Positions 1 to 10,884 of a DNA stretch of 64,000 nucleotides are shown one piece after another. The notes beneath the pieces were generated by a model. It worked only from the letters and a program-made list of their open reading frames with translations, was not told the origin of the DNA and did no database searches. The DNA lies in contig JAYKXP010000059.1 of the NCBI GenBank assembly GCA_037176845.1, forward strand, positions 248,001 through 312,000, given 5' to 3'. The first letter of the stretch is position 1; each line of letters opens with the position of its first letter. The position numbers and the translations under genes were made by a program. The DNA comes from Paramarasmius palmivorus (lineage: Eukaryota; Basidiomycota; Agaricomycetes; Agaricales; Marasmiaceae).

Positions 1-1146
1 GAATGCAGGTATTTGGTTACAGCGCGGAGCCGTTATCGACGGCTCGTCACAGCATCCGTTGCCACGCGTTAGACAGAGAACTTTGGAACCCATTTTGTTG
101 AGATGGACAGATTCGACTGCACACCAAGATGTGTGGGGACCTTTTTTCGCCCTGTAAATGATCAGTTCGGTTTGGAGAAACCATCTTATGTGTTTAATTA
201 AAGTTGCTGGTTCCTTGCCCTGACTTTCAAAGGTACCAGACTGAGATAAATCATAAAACGCAGTGTCCTGTGAAGTAAAGGATTAGCATCCCAATCAGAA
301 CGCAGTCAGGACCCCGACATACTAATCCAAGGAAACTCGGCGCGGCGGTCGTCGGAATGACCAGAAAAAGGTTATCTCGAGGCTTGAAAGAGGAAATGAA
401 CACAGTTTCCAAGTTGTCGTGGGCGTCGCGGTGAAAGCTGTCAACGACGGGCGCTTGTTCAAGCTCTCTTGTCCCCGTCCAGCATGTATCGTGTAGTCCG
501 GCTACTCAACGTACTCAACGTTCAACGTTCAACCCCACTCGGGATTTCAGACCACAAAAAGATTGGGAAATGCATCACTGGCGAGAGATAGCTCGGGATC
601 GTGAAAGGCCTGGGCGGAATGAATGAATGAATATTCGGTGTGTCGCCTTTTTCTTTCACCAGCCAGCTCAATATAAGCGTGCAGCACTATTAACAAGAAC
701 CAAAGCTCAATAAGGTGAAATCCAACTTCCAAAGTCCGGAATTTGAGCGCTGATTCTCGCGGGTTTGCTAAAGATTCGGCTGGTCTCCATGAACAGTGGT
801 GGAAATCTACGACGGTGGTGTTCAGCGTCTCTCAGAAGTCGGATGACGATTTCGAGTCAATACGGGAATCAGGAAAACTGGAATTCGTGAGTCTCGATAA
901 CGTTGTACCACTGAACAAATCGTTGATTTCTCTTCGACAGCAACGTCTTCAAGACACTCACTACGACTTTTTTCCCCTCGTCAAGAACTTGATACACCCT
1001 ATGCCCGGGAGAGGCAATATATCATCATGAAAACACCTATCCAGATCATGAAGGTTCCCACTCGCAGAACCGATAAGGGTTAGCTTTCTTTTCGGATCTG
1101 CATGGTCTCAATGCTTACCACTTTGTTAGCAGCCCCTAGGACATGC
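1..1146. other. No assignable gene upstream of the truncated family copy
   Basis: I see no recognisable gene here. An open frame at about 743-1030 (+) lacks an ATG start, has no domain I recognise and shows no similarity to the upstream parts of the neighbouring membrane-protein copies. Homology to the family gene at 5.7-8.9 kb begins abruptly near 1147, so a duplication breakpoint probably lies at the right edge of this stretch. Confidence 0.5.
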
Positions 1147-1952
1147 ATGTGATCACCCGTTACTTCGATTGCAGACCTGCCTATGCATCCATCTCATTGG
1201 CACATCTCAACGTCCCAAGACTTATGACCAACCATAATTCAGCGACGGCTTTGGAATTAGTGTTGGACAGCCACGCCAAAGAAAATCCTAGAGAATATCT
1301 GTCCCTCATTAAATATCCCAACCAAGAGGACGATCAAGCAGCACAAATGACAACTCTCATTTTTCACTACTTCAACAATGAATCAGTTGACCTCAAAGTG
1401 GCGCTTGCAGATCACATCACCGAACATCCGCAAATCCTCTACCTCGCCGGAACGGTGTGCCATCAGCCTGGAGAAGATTGCGACGAGCCGCAATGCAAGG
1501 TGACCGTTGCAAATCGGGAGGCATGGAAGAACAGGATGGAAGAAAGCTTAGTTTTTGGGTATCGCGTGGGATTCGAAGGCTGCTTGGGTGGGCATGTCAA
1601 GGCGAAAGGAGATTATATCCAATTAAACGACACGGGAAGATGTCTGATTTTCTTTTATTGCCCAGGTCGGGGACAAATCACTGTCACGGTATCAGTGCGT
1701 TATACCAAAGCACCGAGCCCCACCGAGCTCAAGGCAACTTTGAAGTTTGACGTCGGTGGAACACCACTAACGGAGACGCGTGATGTTCCCGCTCGTGAAG
1801 ATGGACGCGAGGGAGAATTGGAGGGCGTTGTCTTCAGCTTTCCCAACATGCAGAGAGGGACGGGGAGAATCATGATAAGAAGGGACTGGGGGAACACATG
1901 GGAGATCTACGGACATGTAGAGCTGAAATGGAGAAGCAGCAGACCGGTATGA
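1147..1952 (+). pseudogene. 5'-truncated copy A of the large membrane-protein family
   Basis: The open frame ending at 1952 matches, nearly residue for residue, the last roughly 265 residues of the intact family member that ends at 8865. Shared landmarks include the cysteine-bearing segment LAGTVCHQPGEDCDEPQC, the block YRVGFEGC and the C-terminal YGHVELKW. Everything that the intact members carry upstream is missing: the conserved first exon, the four membrane segments and the central domain. An ATG at 1143 could start a roughly 270-residue protein, but no promoter or upstream exon is evident. I infer a fragment left by the segmental duplication. It could still be transcribed as a short soluble protein, but the absence of the membrane part argues against the family's normal role. 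Confidence 0.7.
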
Positions 1953-2251
1953 GAGAACGACGGTTCTGGGGGAAATTTTCGTATATTCCATCACAGTTTT
2001 TATAGCTAGTGGGCATCAGACATGATGAATATATACATTCAAAACTGTCCACACCACCGGAAAGTTCCTCTGTGGCTCGAAATTGTTTGTCTCTCATTTG
2101 CCGTCAGCACCGCAAGCTCTCAATAGCATCTATGATCTAGTGCCGACAGCTTCCGCCGCATTCGCGAGTACACAGTAAGAGGCAAAAACGACGATTCCAG
2201 TTGGTGTACCTGTGAATAGTCATGATCTATGCCAAAGTCAAAATCCCGAAA

Positions 2252-3105
2252 TCAAACATGTTGGCTGAGATGTACCCACCGAGTATCGACATGACCAAAT
2301 ACATCCACGCTGAATCCAATATATGGCACACCTCCAGGTAGTCGTTGCGCTACTGTGAGGCTAGGGTCATGTGTTGACGAAGCGACATTTAATCCAAGTC
2401 TACTAGGTGGGCGTCCAGAGCCGCGCAGAACCACCGATAATGTATCGGGTTAGGGGTTCCAGTGCCAACTAACTGGCTGCTTCTCTGGGTATCTGAAGGG
2501 AGCGCTAGAGCAAGAGCCCACAAGTCCAGAACCCTCTTGAACCAGTATGTCCCTGGTCGAAAAGCTACTGTGAGCATTAGCCGATTGGTCGACGAAAAGG
2601 ACAACGAGTACAACATACCTTGAAACGTTTTCGTCTATCTTTTGGCTGAACCATCAGCTCGACACCATCCGTTGAATTGTTCACGCCGAGCACGACTCCC
2701 CACAGCCTACGTGTGGATATCAGAAATATCTTTGAGACGAGAGACGAGGCTTACTTTCAACAGCGCCATCTCCGTATTGTGGACATTTTGGCTCCATGCT
2801 TGAGAATGACAAAAGAGGTGGGAGTAGAAGGGCATCGACAGAACTGGTGTCAAGGGGAGCGGATGGCGAGGTGGAGGACGATACTAACTTGATTGGGTTT
2901 TGGGCGCAAAGGGCTGGCACGGAGGACAGGTGTTTGGAGCCGGGATGTGGGCTGTCTCTATTTCATCAAAGGAGTATGGCATTGGAGATCTTGTGAGCTT
3001 GAGAGGTGGACAAGGAGCGGTTGGTTCGCCTGTCGCTGTGACGAGGTCGTGGGCGTATATTCCTCCCCTGGCCAGAAGGCATAAGAACACGGGTAAAATG
3101 GTCAT
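2252..3105 (-). pseudogene. Possible decayed minus-strand gene in duplication unit 1
   Basis: On the minus strand, frames near 2884-3105, about 2720-2850 and 2250-2616 are separated by plausible introns, and their translations are conserved with the other duplication unit. The first frame starts with a Met and a short hydrophobic stretch (LPVFLCLLA) that could be a signal peptide. It is followed by a proline-rich segment containing HIPAPNT. The unit-2 copy keeps the frame across a 6-bp indel, which suggests past coding selection. I do not recognise the family and could not assemble a full gene. It may be a relic. Confidence 0.25.
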
Positions 3106-3369
3106 ATACTGAACTCTGATTGCTATGAGTTGCCTAGACTTGCATCAAAGGAGGTTGAATGAGTGGTGTTATCGATGTCTTCAAGTTTAGGATTCTCCGT
3201 ATGACGCCTGGGTTTCTGGGAATAGAGACTGCTGGGACTTTGTTTGTTCGAGCATGTAGATTGGGCGGAGGTATGCATGTTGTCATTCAATCCGTGTGGC
3301 TTGAGCCTATGAGGATGTCGCAACAGAGCTTGTAGTAATCACTTGTAGGGTGGTTAGCGTATAGGTGAG

Positions 3370-4003
3370 ACTCGGAGTCAGACGCGTCGTACTCGGTCCC
3401 AAACCACCATCTTCCCTTGTACTCGGCCGTCGCGACTATATTCAATGATTCTCTCGCGAAAACAAATACTATGGGAAAAGGCAGGGTAATCAGCTATGTT
3501 CCGAAGAATATAAGTTCGCAACGAATGGTGGGTTCTAGTTTCGTTATTATGCCAGCACTATGTTAAAACTCAACATGTTCTAGAAGAATGGCATGGCCTG
3601 CCTGAACTACTAATAGGATGTTTGGCGATTCAAAACCCAATCATTCAGACACACCTGGCGGTGAGTCTACACTTCGCTATTCTCTAACCTCTCTGCTTAC
3701 ACCAGCTCCCAGGGCGCCAACATCTGGAGTACGGTCGACCATAGGACGAGGTAGTGCGTACACGGAGGAAAACCTGGTATGCTATTTGAGGTCTCAAAGC
3801 CAGCGTGTATCACTGACTATTCGTCCTTCCCCGCGCTCCATAGGCACTACGTTCACAAAATCTACCAATCCAAGGAATTCCCATTCTCCTAAACCTTAGC
3901 GATGGATGGAGCTATGGCACAACCTTGTCTCGAACCCGAACAGGAACCGAAGTAGAAAGCACTATGTATTCTCTGGATAGCCTACCGAGACACCGGAAGT
4001 CCC
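3370..4003. other. Intergenic, nothing recognised
   Basis: An unsupported open frame at 3618-3899 (+) shows no recognisable domain or intron structure. A short phrase of the type CTCGAACCCGAAC near 3930 recurs near 4810, on the far side of the small inverted-repeat element. It may be part of a diverged local duplication. Confidence 0.4.
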
Positions 4004-4005
4004 TA

Positions 4006-4578
4006 AGGTAGCCCGCAACAGGAACCGGCACCCCCTTACTAAGCAATGACGTAACGGGCGCTTAGGGTCAAATCGGGCTTCGAGCCATTGAAATGAAAAT
4101 TTTTTGGGAATAATCATAGCAGAACTGATATCCTTTAGGGTAGAGTAGGTATAGTCTTATGTCCAGATGACGTTCTGTGGCCCCCTGTATCTGGGAAGGC
4201 AGATATTGACCTCTTACCAGTCGGAGTCCAGAAGGGTGGCACAGCATCTTACTATAGAAGGTAATGTCACAGTCACGTGCTGTGACTTGTGACAGTCAAA
4301 TTATCTTTTTCCGCCGACCCAAAAAATTAAAAAATGCGCCAAATGCCCCGAAAAACACTTTGATGACTGGAGGGAAGCAGGGGAAAGTTTTCAAGGATGG
4401 TCGACCAACCATTGATTTTTCTCGGATTCGGCTCTGACAGAGTCCTTCCCTAGGTCTATCCTAAGACGCCTGTAAGAGTATTTTTGCATTGTAGGGTGTC
4501 GACGAGGTGTGATGTTGAGGGCAACGACGACGGCGGAGTTGCTGACTAAGGGGTGCCGGTTCCTGTTGCGAGCTACCT
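4006..4578. mobile_element. MITE-like element with about 35-bp terminal inverted repeats and TA target site
   Basis: The left end AGGTAGCCCGCAACAGGAAC and the reverse complement of the right end, AGGTAGCTCGCAACAGGAAC, differ at one position, and the match continues through CCGGCACCCC. A TA dinucleotide sits directly outside both ends (4004-4005 and 4579-4580), as expected for Tc1/mariner-type insertion. The 573-bp interior has no meaningful open frame, so it is non-autonomous. The TA assignment is an inference: TA duplications are weak evidence on their own, and a PIF/Harbinger-type end cannot be excluded. Confidence 0.7.
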
Positions 4579-4580
4579 TA

Positions 4581-5690
4581 CTGTGAATTCGCCACCTTGA
4601 TCCTCAAGCTGCCGGTACGTCTTCGTTGGGCAGTGCACTTCGTTCGAAGAGTCTAATGACACTTTTATAACAGTCCTCGGGACGTCAACAGCCAGAATGC
4701 AAGGCGGTCAGCAGACACAGTAGAAGAGAAGGCACGGCGCTATATCCACCACCAGTAATCGAGCTCCGGCTCAGCTACACATCGGCCTGTGATGCAGAAC
4801 TTTCTCTCTCGAACCCGAACTGCAGCCGAACATGTCAAATAAAAGCGAGCTCTTTCTCAACTCTCCTCTGGCACACAAGAGTTTCTCATTTCTAGTCCCA
4901 CATTCTGGATATGCGGGTACGTTTGCTTGGTTAGCTCAGTTGCTTACTCGTTCTGAATCACAGAATCTCGGTACATCTCCGCTTCCTCCGAGACGTGTTA
5001 TGTTTCTGAGCCGGTCCTTGTCGATATCAATGCCTGCTATTGTCATTCGATACGATTCTGCTTCGTCGCTAACCCTGCTTGAAAGGTTAGCTTCTCGACT
5101 GTTCTATGAAAATGTGGTTGCTGATGACTGGTATTAGGAGATGAACTTGCTCCGGGTCTCCTTTCAGAGGAATGATTCGCCTGTATTGGTTTCAGCGGCC
5201 GTAGAGGGGAACTGAGATTACGCGGCGCAGGACGTCTTTCGCGGCGTATCCAAAGTGTCGGCCATTGGAAAGTGCGTTCTACTTTGCGTTGGTTCTATGT
5301 TATCTGCTCACAGCTCCTCACGTTGGGATATAGTTATCCAACCGTCATTGTGGCCATTGGCTATTCACCTATTCGCAAGATCAGACAACGTGGCACACTC
5401 AATCATTTCATATATCTTTTCTTGAGTACGTCAGTGACATTTTGATTGCGCGTGCTGAACCTGAGAACGCTCATTGAATTCATTATGATAGTCACAGTCA
5501 ACGCCGCATCATGTGTCGCACAAGAAAACCTCGCATTTACTCAACATGCGTGCGACTAGTCCTTGACCCAAACCCCCCATCTTCCCCACCTCTTATCACT
5601 TCACACACCCAATCCGCTCCCAGTCTTTCTCTCATCCAGTGACTTCCAGTCTATTTCCATTCTTCCTCATTATCATTGCTGGATCCAAAC
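4581..5690. other. Upstream region of family copy B, no gene recognised
   Basis: No gene is supported. The segment around 4930-5060 resembles 24325-24440, which also lies upstream of a family copy. Shared phrases include CTTACTCGTTCTGAATC and a following cytosine-rich run. This suggests that promoter-proximal DNA was duplicated together with the membrane-protein genes. A C/T-rich stretch at 5555-5680 just before the ATG at 5691 is typical of a fungal core promoter or 5' leader. Confidence 0.4.
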
Positions 5691-8600
5691 ATGTCCAGCG
5701 ATTCAGCGAACTTTGGTACCACCCTTTCCGATGGAATCCAGGATATATCTGCTCTCCTTCCCCTTCTGGGAACTGAACAGGTTGAGCGTCACGTAGGCTC
5801 CTCTCTTGAGAAGGGGTACCTGTATGCCGGCGCCTCTACGTTGTCGCTGTTTGGTAGTCTCGGAAGTGCCAAGGCAGCGTTTGCGACGTTCCTAGGAACT
5901 ATTGTGCACCCTAGGTTCTACGGAGGCCGTTGGTTAGATGATGCGGGGTTCGGTACGGCGGGCTCTGTCACATCGATGGTGACGATTGATAAGGATACTG
6001 GGCTGTATGGTGCGGAAGCGAGGCTGAAGAAGCTGTTGGAAGAGCAACACATTGACGATCCTAATCTGGTTTCGGGGTTTGAATGGTCAGGGTGGGGCCG
6101 TCTAGTCCCGGAAGAAAAGGGGGAAACGCCTTGGGACGACGGGTTTAGCAGTTATCAGGTATGTTCAATATGTCCCCAACGTTTCAATACCTGAACGGCT
6201 TGGTTAGGATTACTGGCGAGAAATAAAGGCGGGTATAGGCAGCACAGACCCAAAGAAGCTCACTAGAGATGTCAAGGCAATGGGACGAAAGGCTCTTTAC
6301 TCTTGGAATGTGCAGCTCATCATCACGTCCACATTGTGCGCAATTGTCAGCGGTTCTCCTTACCTCTACCTTGCGAGCAGCAATTGGAACAACCCTTTGT
6401 CGTGGACATACCCGGCACTTCGCTCTATCGGTTCGTTCCTGTGTGCTGTTTGTATCCAGTTGGCACTGCAGCTTCGAATACACCGCATTACCGACACAAG
6501 CCTCGAGTGGTTGAAAGTAAGGCGCAAGGGCGGCGATGTACTCGAGGGGTTGCCGGGACAGAAACTGAAACCATTAGAACAGCGTATCCACGAGTATATT
6601 CGTCCTGCTGTCCCAGAGGAAGGGCGAGGGAACGCACCGGATGATGAGCTGCAAAGGCTCGAAGCGCTTTTAGCTATCGACCCGATGCTCACCGCATACC
6701 AGCTATTGATTGCCACTGGCATGGTAATGATCGTTGCGGGCTACGTTGGCTGCTTTAGCATCGTCAAGAACAGCAACGCTCCAGCTGGCCCTTATGTATG
6801 GTTCGCGATGGAGGCCATACTCTCGTTGCTTCGCATGGTGCTATGGGGGTTGAACCCGACATGGGATGAGAGTACGGGGCTGACTATGAAGCTCAAACTT
6901 CATATTTCGAATGATCCTTATTTCCCATTGATCACGTCCCCACACAATAGCGAAGGGCTTGGCTTCAAGGAGAAGATCCCTTCCCCAAAACCGTTTGCGG
7001 TTTACAACGAAGCCGAGTTCTTCTCCGCAGCGACTTCATGGATTGGACCGATCCAGCGTCTCGGAGCCAATGCGATCACTTTGTATTATGCTATCCTTAG
7101 CCACAATACACCTCCTTTGAACGATGGAGCCAACAGGGGACGGAAAGACCTTAGCATCACAATTCTTCTTTCAGATTCACGTTCGTTTACATTCCTCTGC
7201 CACGGACGAGACCCTGAAGTCACTGTATTCTCGTCAAGGCTCTCGATGCATTCTGCCACCGGCTCCTCATACTACCGCGTCTTGCTTGGAGATCAGATTA
7301 ATCAAGCAAATGACGGATTTCTACGAAGTCAGCTGTTTCAAGATGTTCTGCGACATGCACAAAGCCTTCGCGCGCGTATGTTTAGAGATAGCCAGGATTC
7401 CATGCGCTTGAAATGGAACCTTTATGGTTCCGAGGCCCATTTCATCGCCGATGGCGGCGACGGTGGGCTCGCTCCATTATCAAAACACGATGGGGAATAC
7501 ATTCGCCTAGGTCAACTATGGGATTTTATATCTTCATACATCCAGAATCGACGCTCGGTTGACAAGTTATATGATATCTTGTGCGATGATACAATTAAAG
7601 ACATCGACTTCTACCGTGAAGTGCTCGTTATATTCGAGAGCGCAATCCTCGAGGCCTATCTTTGGATTCGTGAGAAGAAATTGTTGGATAGTTACGGTGG
7701 CGATCAAAAGCTAGCATTGCAAATATATCCCGAATGTTTTCAGGCAATGGAAGAACGCATGGCAATGCTGAAAACAGCTGCTACCTCGCGGTATCGCCAT
7801 CAGATATCCCCCCAGTCAGAGCCAGGGATTCTACAGCTTGAAACGGCATGGACCCATCTACACGGGACCTTACAAAGTCTCAGAACATATGCGGCAGTCG
7901 ATAATGACATCCAACGAATGGTAAAAGAGCGTTGCGACATCATCCTCGGGCGTGTAATTGGACAAGAGGCTCAGATTCGGGAACTCGTTCCCTATTTTCT
8001 GCATCCTTTGCTTCATCCCTGCTTTCACGACCGAATTCCTGAAACAGGTTGGGATGTGGGACTGCTGATTACGCAGTATTTTGATGCCAGACATGCCTAT
8101 GCATCCGTCTCATTGGCACATCTCAGCGTCTCAGGACTTAAAAGCAAACCGAATCTGAGGGCCCTGCAATTAGTTTTATGCAGCCGCGCCAAAAGGGAGC
8201 CTAGAAGATATCTAGCCTTCATCAAATACCCTGACCAGGAGGACGATCAAGCAGCACAAATGACAACGCTCATTTTTCACTACTTCAACAAGGAATCAGC
8301 TGACCTCAAGGCAGCGCTTGCAGATCACATCACCGAGCATCCGCAAATCCTGTGCCTCGCCGGGACAGTGTGCCATCAACCTGGAGAAGATTGCGACGAG
8401 CCACAATGCACGGCAACCGTTGCAAATCAGGAGGCGTGGAAGAACGGGATGGAAAAGGGCTTAGTTTTCGGGTATCGCGTGGGATTCGAAGGCTGCCCGG
8501 GTGGGGACGTCGAGGCGAAAGGAGATTATATCCAATTACACGAAACGGGAAGATGCCTAATTTTCTTTTATTGCCCAGGTCGGGGGCAGATCACTGTCAC

Positions 8601-8865
8601 ATTATCAGTGCGTTATACTAAAGCACCGCGCCCCACCAAGCTCAAGGCAACTTTGCAGTCTGACATCGGTGGAATATCACTGACGGAGACGCGTGATGTT
8701 CCCGCTCGTGAAGATGAACTCGAGGGAGAACTGGAGGACCTTGCCTTCAGCTTTCGCGGCATGAAAAAAGGGACGGGGAGAATCGCGATAAGCAGGGACT
8801 GGGGGAACACATGGGAGATCTATGGACATGTAGAGCTGAAATGGAGAAGCAATGGACCGGTGTGA
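5691..8865 (+). CDS. Large multi-pass membrane protein, family copy B (intact, 2 exons)
   Basis: Exons are 5691-6158 and 6208-8865, joined by a 49-nt GT-AG intron in phase 0, giving about 1041 residues. I chose the ATG at 5691 because the same MSxxxANFGTTLSDGIQDIS start occurs in the other copies. Exon 1 (residues 1-156) is the most conserved block, with the segment GTEQVERHVGSSLEKGYLYA followed by a hydrophobic Gly/Ala-rich stretch. Exon 2 begins with four hydrophobic segments (for example IITSTLCAIVSGSPYLYLAS, and MVMIVAGYVGCFSIV about 160 residues later). A long soluble region follows, and then a C-terminal domain of about 270 residues with a conserved His/Cys cluster (CHQPGEDCDEPQC) and beta-rich sequence ending near YGHVELKW. 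I know no function for the family. A membrane or endomembrane location is an inference from the hydrophobic segments. Confidence 0.85.
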
Positions 8866-10325
8866 GAGAACGACAGTTCTGGGAGAAATCTTGGTATATT
8901 CCATCACAATTTTCATAGCTAGTAGGCACCAGACATGATGAATATATACCTTCACAACTGTCCATACTACCGGAGTTCCTGTGGCTCAGAATTGTTCGTT
9001 CTTCGTTCGCCGTCAGCACCGCAAGCTTTCAATGGCATCTATGATCTAGTGTTGACAGCTTCCGCATTGGCATGCACACAGTGAGAGGCAGAAACGATGA
9101 TTCCTTCGTTTACGTAGCCGTGGATAGTCATGATCTACGCCAAAGTTAAAACCTTGAAATCAGGCAGGTTGGCCGAGATGCACCCACCGAGTATCGACAC
9201 GAGCAAATGCGTCCACGCTGAATCTGGTATATAGTCCACCTCCAGGTATTCGTCATGCTACTGTGAGGCTAAGGTCATATCTTGACGAAGCGAGATTCAA
9301 GCCAAGTGGGAGTCCAGAGCCGCAGAGAACCACGAATAACGTATCGGGTCAAAGGTCCGAGTCCCAGCGCCAACTAACCGACTGCCTCTCTGAATATCTG
9401 AAGGGAGCGATAAGGCAAGAGCCCACAAGTTCAGGTCCCTCTTGAACCAGTATGTCCCTCGTCGAAAAGCTACAGTACTGTGAGCGTTAGCCGATTGGTC
9501 GACGAAAAGGACAACGAGCACAACTTACCTCGAAACGGTTCGTCTATTTCTTTGCTGACCCATTAACTCGACACCATCCGCTGAAACACCGAGCACGGCT
9601 TTTGACCTCAGCTCTGGAGCCTACGTGTGGATATCAGGAACAATATCTTCAGGATGAGAGACGAGGCTTACCGCCAAGATCTTTCAACAGCGCCATCTTC
9701 GTGTCAGAATCGTGTTATGACTATTTTGGGCTCCATGCTTGAAGATGTCAAAAAAGGTGGGAGTAGAAAGGCGTCGACAGAACTGGTGTCAAGAGGAGCA
9801 GTTGGCGATGTGGAGGACTCAGGACGATACTAACTTGATTGGGTTTTGGGCGCAAAGGGCTGGCACGGAGGACTAGTGTTTGGAGCCGGGATGTGGGTTG
9901 TCTCTGTTTTATCGAAGGTGTATGGCCCGGGGACTGGAGATCTTGTGAACTTGAGAGGTAGACAAGGAACGGTTGGTTCGCTTGTCACTATGACAAGGTC
10001 GTGGGCGTATATTCATCCCCTGGCCAGAAGGCATAAGAACACGGGTAAAATGGTGGTACACCGAACTCTGATAACTATGAGTTGCCTAGACTTGCATCAA
10101 AGGAGGTTGAATGGGTGGTGTTATTGATGTCTTTGGGACTCTCCGTGTGACGCCTGGGTTTCCAGGAATAGAGACTGCTGGGACTTATTTCTGTTTATTC
10201 GAGCATGTAGATTGGGCGGAGGTATGCATGTTGTCATTCAATCCGTGTGGCTTGAGATGAGGATGTCGCAACAGAGCTTGTAGTAATCACTTGTAGGGTG
10301 TTTAGGATTAGCGTATAGGTGAAAA
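8062..10325 (+). repeat. Segmental duplication, unit 2 (partner at 1147-3369)
   Basis: This unit is collinear with 1147-3369. It starts inside the coding sequence of family copy B and runs through its 3' flank. Because only this unit continues upstream into a complete gene, it is probably the source and unit 1 the truncated derivative. Confidence 0.8.
9160..10050 (-). pseudogene. Possible decayed minus-strand gene in duplication unit 2
   Basis: This is the counterpart of the minus-strand frames at 2252-3105. The translation containing HIPAPNT is conserved, but the initiating ATG of unit 1 is changed and a TGA interrupts the frame shortly after the hydrophobic start. A second conserved block at 9297-9521 includes the phrase GTYWFKRDLNLWALALSLPS. 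The pattern of kept frames plus stops fits a decaying gene. The product was not recognised. Confidence 0.25.
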
Positions 10326-10884
10326 AGACAGTGCACATACCTGTCCTTTTTTTATCAGCTTTCACTCTAGCGAGGTAAGAGAGACGATGAGATATCCAAA
10401 GAAACTTGAGAGAGGTATCCATTGGTCATACTAGCGGAAGATAAGGCTGCCCGCAACCAACTGCCTTTCGGCGTTAGTTGGGGACAGACGCGACGCATCT
10501 TGGTTCCGAATGAGAGCCCCGGCCATTCATTCCAATGCCCCTACACGGACTATTGTCAGTACGGTAGACCTTGTGGTGGTTTGAGAAAGGAGCAGCGACT
10601 CCGAGTGAGAGTAAGATACCCGATGTTCAACGTTCATCTCGCGAGCTCGAAGCAGTAGGCAGGAGTAGACATCTATACATATTGAACTGCACTACTGTAC
10701 ATGTAATAAGTAACTCAGTCAACGTCCAAAACAGCCAGTACGTTGGCGCACGGGCTACCGTTGTTTGACAATGATCCTGTATGGCCCAACTGTAGTGAGC
10801 GACATGCCCTTATCCATCGAATCCTGACCTCAAATGCTGATGGGAACTTGTATGACTGGGGTCGATCAATGCCAGTACCAGGGG
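10326..10884. other. Intergenic, nothing recognised
   Basis: Short overlapping frames on both strands have no shared structure or recognisable product. The stretch separates the duplication unit from the 3' end of the minus-strand gene at 10885. Confidence 0.4.

Larger units (their letters stand above)
1147..3369 (+). repeat. Segmental duplication, unit 1 (partner at 8062-10325)
   Basis: The sequence from about 1147 to 3369 is collinear with about 8062-10325. It covers the C-terminal coding part of the membrane-protein gene and about 1.4 kb downstream. In short stretches aligned by eye roughly nine bases in ten agree, with small indels. The similarity fades just after the shared run near 3345-3369 and 10290-10325. 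The exact ends were not computed. Confidence 0.8.

Noticed and set aside
4255..4300. Palindromic TCACAGTCACGTGCTGTGA sequence as an operator
   Set aside because: It lies inside the 573-bp inverted-repeat element with no gene nearby, so a regulatory role cannot be supported.
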